NCBI GenBank assembly: GCA_902494605.1
Contig: CABUUG010000097.1
Coordinates: 1-7,109, forward strand
Length of the DNA stretch: 7,109 bases
Source: an uncultured Collinsella sp.
Lineage (GTDB): Bacteria > Actinomycetota > Coriobacteriia > Coriobacteriales > Coriobacteriaceae
Direction: 5' to 3'
Under the pieces are notes generated by a model. The model had not been told where the DNA came from. It saw nothing but the letters and a program-made list of their open reading frames with translations, and searched no databases. Each line of letters opens with the position of its first letter. The stretch's first letter is position 1. The translations under genes were made by a program, and so were the position numbers. Positions 1-5,044 of the stretch are shown here, piece after piece.

Positions 1-797
1 CCGACAGCGTTGAATCGCTTTGCCTTAGGGGCTTTAGAAAGTTTGTCGAACGACTTTGCACCTAGGTCTACGCCTTTGGACATGACATCGAACGCCCCGT
101 TACATTCGATGTTGTCGAGCCCGATAAACAGAACAAGCAGGCTGCCAATAAGCTCATATTCCCGACAATAAAGCTTCTCAATATCACTAGGAGTGCAGCA
201 GAACGTACCGTACTTTTCCAAGTCATAGGCGTCTCCCGCCATAAGAAAGGTAAAACCGTTGAGGAGAACCGGATAAGATTCAGCTACGGAATTCAGAACT
301 TCGTTGATTTCAGCAAGCAGCGACTTGGCAGTCATATTGGTTTTGAGGTAGTAACCTGCTAGGCCGGAAAGCGCCCCTGCCTCTAGACCAGAAACGAGTT
401 TTTCACATTCAACAGCGCGCTCATGCGCGTCACTTCCTGCAATCATGGGAAGACCGAGCCAGGACATTCTCGCGATTCGGCTCAGCAAGGGATAGTGTCG
501 ATTGTCCTCGCCGAGCAGTTTGCGCTCGAATTCCGAAAGAACCTTATCCGCATAATCGTCATGCCCATCGCAATACAGTTGAAGAGCGGTCCTCAGGGTA
601 GGCCAGTCTTCGCGGTAATAATGAAGACAAAAGACCATATCGCTCACGTACTCGCTGAGTTCATCAAACGGAATCAGCCCAGAGGATCTGATAAAGGGGC
701 TTGTCATGCAGGCACAATGTTCCACAGATATTTTATATGACGGAAGCTCACCAGATAACTCCACCATAACTCGGGCGCAATCTAAATTTCCACCCAT
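1..797 (-). CDS. Hypothetical protein, N-terminal part; runs off the left edge
   Basis: This reading frame is open from position 797 to the window edge (265 codons, C-terminus missing). I do not recognise a family. The predicted protein is soluble-looking and mostly helical, with about ten scattered cysteines and two short hydrophobic stretches (near residues 178-188 and 216-227) that are too short or weak to call membrane segments. The last visible 25 residues turn basic. The start is uncertain: ATG codons lie at 797, 767 and 707, none with a clear Shine-Dalgarno sequence. A TATAAA box at 732-737 could serve the 707 start, but the sequence between 797 and 707 also reads as plausible protein, so the longest form is drawn. 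The frame stays open upstream through the tRNA gene, so an N-terminally truncated gene is also possible. G+C content and codon choice (TTA, CTA, many A/T-ending codons) differ from the glycogen genes, which may indicate acquired DNA. No function can be assigned. Confidence 0.6.
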   Translation of the reverse strand, partial: MGGNLDCARVMVELSGELPSYKISVEHCACMTSPFIRSSGLIPFDELSEYVSDMVFCLHYYREDWPTLRTALQLYCDGHDDYADKVLSEFERKLLGEDNRHYPLLSRIARMSWLGLPMIAGSDAHERAVECEKLVSGLEAGALSGLAGYYLKTNMTAKSLLAEINEVLNSVAESYPVLLNGFTFLMAGDAYDLEKYGTFCCTPSDIEKLYCREYELIGSLLVLFIGLDNIECNGAFDVMSKGVDLGAKSFDKLSKAPKAKRFNAV

Positions 798-829
798 GAA
801 GGGGTTTATGCGCGAGGTGTTTTGGCATG

Positions 830-859
830 AAAAAAGGCCTTCGGAATACCGAAGACCTT
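830..859 (-). terminator. Intrinsic terminator of tRNA-Ala
   Basis: Read on the minus strand, an 11-bp stem (849-859 with 834-844, one G-T wobble) closes a four-base loop TATT. Its 3' arm ends in a run of six T at 835-830. The hairpin begins 12 bases after the CCA end of the tRNA. The plus strand has only a short T run, so it should work mainly in the minus direction. No terminator is seen between thiN and the tRNA, so it may also end the HAD-thiN transcript. Confidence 0.88.
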
Positions 860-870
860 TGCATTCACGA

Positions 871-946
871 TGGTGGAGACGAGGGGGATCGAACCCCTGA
901 CCTCTTGACTGCCAGTCAAGCGCTCTCCCAGCTGAGCTACGCCCCC
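871..946 (-). tRNA. tRNA-Ala (anticodon GGC)
   Basis: A full cloverleaf of 76 nt can be folded on the minus strand. The acceptor stem is 946-940 with 881-875, the D arm lies in 937-922, the anticodon arm in 920-904 with loop CTGGCAG (915-909), and the T arm in 898-882 with the usual TTCGATC loop. The anticodon is GGC, which reads GCC (and GCU) alanine codons. The acceptor stem contains the G3-U70 wobble pair, the main identity element for alanyl-tRNA synthetase, which confirms the call; a second wobble is G5-U68. The discriminator base is A (874), and the CCA end is encoded (873-871). GCC is very frequent in the glycogen genes of this window, matching the need for this tRNA. Confidence 0.97.
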
Positions 947-959
947 GTGACGAGGAGAT

Positions 960-988
960 ACTATAGGGGAAGTTGTCGCGACGTGCAA
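960..988 (-). promoter_or_regulatory. Promoter of tRNA-Ala
   Basis: On the minus strand there is a -35 box TTGCAC (988-983), a 17-bp spacer and a -10 box TATAGT (965-960). The -10 box ends 13 bp before the first base of the tRNA (946), so the transcript starts with a very short leader. Both boxes are near the vegetative sigma consensus and the spacing is ideal, as expected for a stable-RNA gene. Confidence 0.85.
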
Positions 989-1016
989 GGACTTTTTTGG
1001 GTCAGACTCTAAATGC

Positions 1017-1658
1017 CTATTGATATAGGTAAGCGATGACGGTTCCGGTGTGGACTTGGATCGTGGTTGTTGACCTGACGACGTTGCTGATGCCCGTGTC
1101 GGCTAACAAGCCCAGGGGGGCGTGATCTAGCTCCCATTCTAGGCCGTGTTCGCTTACCTCGGTGTTGGGGGCAATGGCGATGATGGAGAACGTCTTGCCT
1201 TTGGCGTCCTCAATGGTCCACGATTCGCCTGCGTGGAGGATGCGGGCGACCACCTTGTCCTCGGCAATCCAGACTGGGGCGTCTTTGTAGTTGGCTAGTA
1301 GGCCTAGGACGCTTAGGGCCATATCAGGACGGCCACCCGTGGCGCAGGTCGCAACCACTTCGGCACCCGGCCAACGACGGCGGACGGAATCAAGCGCTAG
1401 CGCCAGATCGGTGTAGTCCTTGTAGGGGTTGTGGCGCTCCACTTCAAAGTCCTCAGCGGCATCAACTTGCGCTCGCCCCTCATCGCTTACCGTGTCGGCG
1501 TCCCCTACATATACATCGCAGCCCAGGCCGGCGCCCAGCAGCGCGTCGAGTCCGCGGTCCACGGCGACAACGTGGTCGCACTCCCCTGCTAGCCTACGCA
1601 ACAGATCTGCGCTCGCCACCACGGGCGAGCCGCAGACCACTAATACCTTGCAAGCCAC
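1017..1658 (-). CDS. thiN: Thiamine pyrophosphokinase
   Basis: Cytosolic enzyme that transfers a pyrophosphate group from ATP to thiamine, making thiamine pyrophosphate (cofactor of transketolase, pyruvate-converting enzymes and others). The 213 residues match the usual length of bacterial ThiN. Visible family motifs in order: an N-terminal Rossmann-like strand, DRGLDALL (34-41), GDADTV (52-57, the GDFDS-type metal site), KDYTDLALAL (80-89), GGRPDM (108-113, usually GGRxDH, so the final His is Met here), and a C-terminal beta domain with GISN near 189-192 ahead of a strand-rich end. The start is GTG at 1658; GAGGG lies just upstream in the 9-bp gap to the HAD gene, with short spacing of about 2 nt. 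The tight spacing suggests co-transcription and translational coupling with the HAD gene. No terminator is seen between its stop and the tRNA-Ala promoter 28 bp further on. Confidence 0.92.
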   Translation of the reverse strand: MACKVLVVCGSPVVASADLLRRLAGECDHVVAVDRGLDALLGAGLGCDVYVGDADTVSDEGRAQVDAAEDFEVERHNPYKDYTDLALALDSVRRRWPGAEVVATCATGGRPDMALSVLGLLANYKDAPVWIAEDKVVARILHAGESWTIEDAKGKTFSIIAIAPNTEVSEHGLEWELDHAPLGLLADTGISNVVRSTTTIQVHTGTVIAYLYQ

Positions 1659-1667
1659 AGCCCTCGC

Positions 1668-2357
1668 CTATCCCTCAAACGAAAGCACACGGTCAAGGTC
1701 AAGCTCTTCGTAGCTGTCGATAAAGATATCGCAGTTGGCGAGCACGTCGTCGCGCTTCATGCGGCCGTGCGGGTCATAGATGCCCACGCGCTTAAAGCCG
1801 GCAGAGCCAGAGCTCTTTAGGCCAAAGACGGCGTCCTCAAACACCCAAGCGCGCTCAAACATGCATCCGTGGCGCTCCTCAAGGCGGCGCAGCGCCAGCT
1901 CGTACACATCGGGGAACTGCTTGGAGCGTCCTGCCTCGCCCGTCGTGGTAACAAACTCCATGTAAGCGTCGAGCTCGGCACCAGCGAGCGCAGACTTCAC
2001 CAGCTCGGCTGGCGTGGACGTGGCAACGCACATTGCAATGCCCGCCGCCTTCGCCTGCTTCAAAAATGCAAGCAGGCCGTCGCGCGGCGGCACCTTGGAG
2101 TAGCCATCGATCAGGATGTCGCTCAGCTCACGATACAACTCCTCGCCATTCGTGCCAATGCCCCACGTGTCGTGGTAGGCCTGGCACTCGTCCTCCAGCG
2201 ACAGGTGCTCAAATTGGGCAAAGTCATCCACGGTCACGTCAATCCCGTGACGGTGCAATAATTCGGGCTGGGCATAGGCCCAAACGGGGGTGCTATTAAC
2301 CAGCGTGCCGTCGCAATCGAAAATAAAAGCAACCTTGGGAGCGGCGGTATGGGACAT
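1668..2357 (-). CDS. HAD-superfamily hydrolase (beta-phosphoglucomutase / phosphoglycolate phosphatase-like)
   Basis: A 229-residue haloacid-dehalogenase-fold phosphotransferase with a helical cap inserted after motif I. Motif I is FDCDGTLVNS, with nucleophile Asp14 and acid/base Asp16. Motif II is VATST (111-115). Motif III is Lys146 in GRSKQFPDVYE, and motif IV is FEDAVFGLKS with Glu174-Asp175 for magnesium. The cap spans roughly residues 25-90. The presence of Asp two residues after the nucleophile and the overall length fit the subfamily I HADs that include beta-phosphoglucomutase, phosphoglycolate phosphatase and sugar-phosphate phosphatases. The substrate cannot be read from sequence. 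The start is set at ATG 2357, not the in-frame ATG 21 bases upstream, because AAAGG (2369-2365) sits 7 bases before it. It heads a likely two-gene unit with thiN and is divergent from glgB across a shared regulatory region. A role in sugar-phosphate metabolism alongside glycogen use is possible but only inferred. Confidence 0.88.
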   Translation of the reverse strand: MSHTAAPKVAFIFDCDGTLVNSTPVWAYAQPELLHRHGIDVTVDDFAQFEHLSLEDECQAYHDTWGIGTNGEELYRELSDILIDGYSKVPPRDGLLAFLKQAKAAGIAMCVATSTPAELVKSALAGAELDAYMEFVTTTGEAGRSKQFPDVYELALRRLEERHGCMFERAWVFEDAVFGLKSSGSAGFKRVGIYDPHGRMKRDDVLANCDIFIDSYEELDLDRVLSFEG

Positions 2358-2380
2358 ATACGAACCTTTCGATATCAAAT

Positions 2381-2409
2381 GGTAAACATCCTGCTAAAAA
2401 CGTTTTACC
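2381..2409. promoter_or_regulatory. Operator-like inverted pair of TGGTAAA boxes (HAD-proximal)
   Basis: GGTAAA at 2381-2386 on the plus strand faces TTTACC at 2404-2409, each with a flanking T or A making TGGTAAA(A/C). The pair sits between the candidate HAD-thiN promoter and the HAD ribosome binding site, where a bound repressor would block transcription. The regulator is not in the window. Confidence 0.4.
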
Positions 2410-2432
2410 AAACGTCAGCCAAACAATTTTGA

Positions 2433-2456
2433 AACCCAAATTGGTAAAACTGTCAA
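2433..2456 (-). promoter_or_regulatory. Candidate promoter of the HAD-thiN unit
   Basis: A perfect -35 hexamer, TTGACA, lies at 2456-2451 on the minus strand inside the palindrome. At spacings of 17-19 bp only weak -10 candidates follow (TTCAAA, TCAAAA or CAAAAT within 2433-2426). The -35 is convincing and the -10 is not, so the exact start site is open. Confidence 0.4.
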
Positions 2457-2467
2457 GAGTTTTACCA
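2442..2467. promoter_or_regulatory. Perfect palindromic operator candidate
   Basis: TGGTAAAACT (2442-2451) and AGTTTTACCA (2458-2467) form perfect 10-bp inverted arms around a 6-base centre, GTCAAG. The half-site TGGTAAAAC is the same as in the HAD-proximal pair, giving four copies in 90 bp. The palindrome covers a consensus -35 (TTGACA, minus strand, 2456-2451) and the candidate -35 of the plus-strand glgB promoter, so one dimeric repressor of LacI or GntR type could control both directions. The protein family is a guess. Confidence 0.6.
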
Positions 2468-2491
2468 CGTCAAATCTGCCAGTGGTATAAA
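2462..2491 (+). promoter_or_regulatory. Candidate promoter of glgB
   Basis: TATAAA at 2486-2491 is preceded by TG one base upstream (2483-2484), an extended -10. TTACCA at 2462-2467, 18 bp upstream, is a weak -35 that overlaps the right arm of the palindrome. A transcript from here would carry a leader of about 190 nt before glgB, containing the large hairpin at 2564-2617. Confidence 0.5.
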
Positions 2492-2563
2492 CATGTCGCT
2501 TACCGATTAAACGCCCCCGCAAATCCGCTTTCGTCCATAAAACTAACGCACAGGTGTTATCGT

Positions 2564-2617
2564 AGTTTCTGCCGAAAGTTCCACCGAGCACGCGAGGTGG
2601 AACGAATCACAGAAACT
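2564..2617 (+). promoter_or_regulatory. Two-stem hairpin in the probable glgB leader
   Basis: Two nested perfect inverted repeats share one centre. The outer arms are AGTTTCTG (2564-2571) and CAGAAACT (2610-2617). The inner arms are GTTCCACC (2578-2585) and GGTGGAAC (2596-2603). They are separated by symmetric 6-base interiors and a 10-base loop. As RNA this makes a 54-nt hairpin with a 6x6 internal loop. No T run follows, so it is not a simple terminator. It matches no riboswitch class I can name. It may be a leader element, a protein-binding site or a DNA cruciform operator. Confidence 0.5.
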
Positions 2618-2688
2618 TCGCCGTCCCTTCGATTCGTGCAGCCTTGGACCTTTCGCATCTAGTCACCAAGGCAACACGCTGCCGCGTC

Positions 2689-4950
2689 ATGATGGGATCA
2701 AACGTGAGCGATACAAAGCTAAAGCCAACGGCTAAAAAGCCCGCAACCCGCAAACCGGCTCCGCACGCACCGGAGCTCACCAAGGACGATGTCTATCTGT
2801 TTGGCATCGGCACGTGGGAGCGCAGCTGGGAAAAGATGGGCGCGCATCCTGACACGCAGCAGCGCACGCGCGGCTGGCGCTTTTGCGTTTGGGCGCCCGA
2901 CGTAAAGAGCGTGCATGTCATAGGCGAATTTAACGACTGGGATGAGCAAGCCAACCCGCTGGTGCCCGTGCATACGAGCGCTATTTGGGAAGGCTTTATT
3001 CCTGGCGCCGAGCAGGGTCAGCTCTATAAATACCTTATCGAAACCAATGAGGGCGAAAAGCTCTACAAGGCCGATCCGTATGCCTTTAAGGCCGAGTGCC
3101 CTCCGGGAACGGCGAGCGTGCTGTGGACCATTGACGATTACAAGTGGAACGACGCCGCATGGCTCAAGCGCCGTGCCAGCCATAACCACATGTCGCAACC
3201 CCTTAACATCTACGAGGTGCATATTGGCTCGTGGAAGCGCCACGGCGACGCGCCGCAGGGCGAGCCGGACGAGTACGGCAACTACCCCGGTCCCATGGAT
3301 CCCTTCCCCGCGCAGCGCGGTGAGTTTTACACCTACGACGACCTGTCGGTGGAGCTTGTGGACTACGTGCGCGACATGGGCTATACGCATATCGAGGTCA
3401 TGCCGCTTATGGAGCACCCCTTCGATGGTTCCTGGGGCTACCAGACGACCGGCTATTACGCCGCTACGTCGCGCTACGGCAACCCGCAGCAGCTCATGCA
3501 CTTTATCGATGCATGCCACGAAGCGGGCATCGGCGTGATCATGGACTGGGTGCCCGGCGGTTTTTGCGCCGACTCCCACGGCCTTGCCACCTTTAACGGC
3601 CACATGCTGTTTGAGCACGAGATTCACCCCAACTGGGGCACGCACAAGTTTGACTTCGCCCGCGGCGAGGTCCGCTCCTTCCTGGTCTCCAACGTGCTGT
3701 ACTGGCTCGAGAACTTCCACGTGGATGGCATTCGCATGGACGGCGTGTCCAGCATGCTGTACCTCAACTTTGGCATCGACGATCCCAGCCAAAAGAAGTT
3801 CAACAAGTACGGTACCGAGGAGGACCTGGACGCCAGCGCGTTTATCCGTCAGGTCAACTGCGCCGTTGAGGCACACTACCCCGACGTGATGATGATGGCC
3901 GAGGAGTCCACCGCGTGGCCGCTCGTCACCTATCCGCCGCAGGATGGCGGCCTGGGCTTCCACTACAAGTGGGACATGGGCTGGATGAACGACACCCTGC
4001 ACTACATGCAGACCGATTTTCCGTGGCGCCCCGGCAACCACGGCCTGCTCACGTTCTCCATCATGTACGCCTTTACCGAGAACTTTATCTGTCCGCTGAG
4101 CCACGACGAGGTCGTGCACGGCAAGTGCTCGCTCATCGGCCGTATGCCGGGCGACTGGTGGCGCCAGTTTGCCGGCCTGCGCACGCTGGCCTTCTACCAG
4201 ATGACGCACCCCGGTGCCAAGCTCAACTTTATGGGCAACGAGATCGGCCAGTTTATCGAGTGGCGCTACTACGAGTCCATTCAGTGGTTCCTGACAGAGG
4301 AGTACGAGACTCACCGTCATCATCAGGCGTTTATCAAGGCGCTCAACCACCTGTACACCGCCGAGCCCGCCCTGTACGAGCGCGGCTACACCGACGACGG
4401 CTTTACCTGGATCGACGCGGATAACTCCAAGCAGTCCATCGTGAGCTTTGTGCGTCAGGGCGAGGACATCGACGACGACCTGGTGATTCTGATCAACTTT
4501 GATCCGGCGAGCTACGAGAGCTTCCGTGTGGGCGTGCCGCGCGAGGGCGACTGGGAGGTCATCTTTGACTCCGACCGTCCCGAATTTGGCGGCAGCGGCT
4601 ACGCCGGCAAGGAACCCTACACCTGCTCAAGCGAGCCCTATCCCTGGAACGGGCAGATGGACTCTATTGAAATTAAGGTGCCCGGCCTGGCAGGCGTGGT
4701 GCTTAAGCGCCGCGGTCCCAGCAGCTATAAGCCGCCCGTGGTCGAGGAACCCAAGAAGGCTACGCGCAAGCGTACGTCCTCGGTGAAGCCCAAGCCTGCG
4801 GCTGCCAAGAAGGCTCCGGCTAAGACGAAGGCTGCCAAGCCCGCTGCCAAGGCTTCGGCCAAGTCCAGCACGGCCAAAAAGGCAGCCACTAAAAAGGCCG
4901 CTCCCAAGGCCAAGGCAGCTGCTGTTAAGGCTCCTGCCAAGAAAGCGTAA
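2689..4950 (+). CDS. glgB: 1,4-alpha-glucan branching enzyme with altered region I and Lys/Ala-rich tail
   Basis: Cytosolic GH13 transglycosidase that cuts an alpha-1,4 chain and rejoins it by an alpha-1,6 bond, forming glycogen branches. As drawn it has 753 residues. In order: a basic N-terminal stretch (about 8-30), a CBM48 beta domain (about 60-150) with FCVWAPDVKSVHVIGEFNDW, the (beta/alpha)8 catalytic barrel from about 170, a C-terminal beta domain to about 675, and a Lys/Ala/Pro tail (678-753). Catalytic features seen are Asp286 (region I), Arg349 and nucleophile Asp351 in GIRMDGVSSMLYL, acid/base Glu405 in AEESTAWP, and His472-Asp473 in PLSHDEVVHGK. Region I reads DWVPGGFCADSHG, whereas the family has DWVPGHF, so the conserved His is Gly291. 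Starts are ambiguous: TTG 2644, ATG 2689, ATG 2692 or GTG 2704. Only the GTG has a weak Shine-Dalgarno (GGGA, 6 nt upstream). It is followed after 94 bp by glgP on the same strand and is probably an operon partner. Confidence 0.95.
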   Translation: MMGSNVSDTKLKPTAKKPATRKPAPHAPELTKDDVYLFGIGTWERSWEKMGAHPDTQQRTRGWRFCVWAPDVKSVHVIGEFNDWDEQANPLVPVHTSAIWEGFIPGAEQGQLYKYLIETNEGEKLYKADPYAFKAECPPGTASVLWTIDDYKWNDAAWLKRRASHNHMSQPLNIYEVHIGSWKRHGDAPQGEPDEYGNYPGPMDPFPAQRGEFYTYDDLSVELVDYVRDMGYTHIEVMPLMEHPFDGSWGYQTTGYYAATSRYGNPQQLMHFIDACHEAGIGVIMDWVPGGFCADSHGLATFNGHMLFEHEIHPNWGTHKFDFARGEVRSFLVSNVLYWLENFHVDGIRMDGVSSMLYLNFGIDDPSQKKFNKYGTEEDLDASAFIRQVNCAVEAHYPDVMMMAEESTAWPLVTYPPQDGGLGFHYKWDMGWMNDTLHYMQTDFPWRPGNHGLLTFSIMYAFTENFICPLSHDEVVHGKCSLIGRMPGDWWRQFAGLRTLAFYQMTHPGAKLNFMGNEIGQFIEWRYYESIQWFLTEEYETHRHHQAFIKALNHLYTAEPALYERGYTDDGFTWIDADNSKQSIVSFVRQGEDIDDDLVILINFDPASYESFRVGVPREGDWEVIFDSDRPEFGGSGYAGKEPYTCSSEPYPWNGQMDSIEIKVPGLAGVVLKRRGPSSYKPPVVEEPKKATRKRTSSVKPKPAAAKKAPAKTKAAKPAAKASAKSSTAKKAATKKAAPKAKAAAVKAPAKKA
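4741..4947 (+). repeat. Low-complexity Lys/Ala/Pro-coding repeat at the 3' end of glgB
   Basis: These 69 codons contain 24 Ala, 21 Lys, 7 Pro and 2 Arg, with irregular repeats of the type AAKKAPAK and KKAA. At DNA level short units such as GCTGCCAAG and AAGGCTCC recur, so the stretch could vary in length by slippage or recombination. It lies after the last recognisable GlgB beta strand (GVVLKRRG), so it is an appendage and not part of the fold. Confidence 0.85.
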
Positions 4951-5008
4951 CAAAAGCGTTACCACTGCAATTACCCGCCCCGCGGGGGCGTAGGATACAA
5001 GTCATAAC

Positions 5009-5043
5009 CGTTCCGGGAGAAACATCCCCGGGGGAAAGGAACG
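5009..5043 (+). promoter_or_regulatory. glgP ribosome binding site inside an inverted repeat
   Basis: The Shine-Dalgarno AAAGGA (5035-5040) precedes ATG 5045. GGAACG (5038-5043), which overlaps it, is the exact complement of CGTTCC at 5009-5014. An inner alternative pairs CCGGG (5013-5017) with CCCGG (5027-5031). RNA folded through the 6-bp outer arms would partly hide the ribosome binding site. No convincing separate promoter is seen in the 94-bp gap, nor a T-tailed terminator. The GC hairpin at 4976-4990 has a 3-base loop and no T run, so read-through from glgB is likely. Confidence 0.4.
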
Positions 5044-5044
5044 T

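Noticed and set aside
423..740. Plus-strand frame of 105 codons
   Set aside because: It lies antisense to the longer open minus-strand frame, has no ribosome binding site and has no recognisable motif.
871..946. tRNA-Ala as a proven attachment site of a genomic island
   Set aside because: No second copy of the tRNA 3' end, integrase or direct repeat is visible in the window; the composition shift alone is only suggestive.
806..988. Short minus-strand frame containing GGVAQLGERLTGSQEV
   Set aside because: This is the well-known false translation of a tRNA gene; the region is tRNA-Ala with its promoter and terminator. The plus-strand frames at 706-900 and 827-1012 cross the same RNA gene and are equally spurious.
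2719..4350. A 543-codon open frame on the minus strand
   Set aside because: It lies wholly antisense to glgB, whose family motifs are unmistakable. Its Val/His/Leu-heavy composition is what GC-rich genes produce when read backwards.
4976..4990. GC-rich hairpin between glgB and glgP as a transcription terminator
   Set aside because: The stem is only 6 bp with a 3-base loop and is followed by no T run, so termination is not supported.
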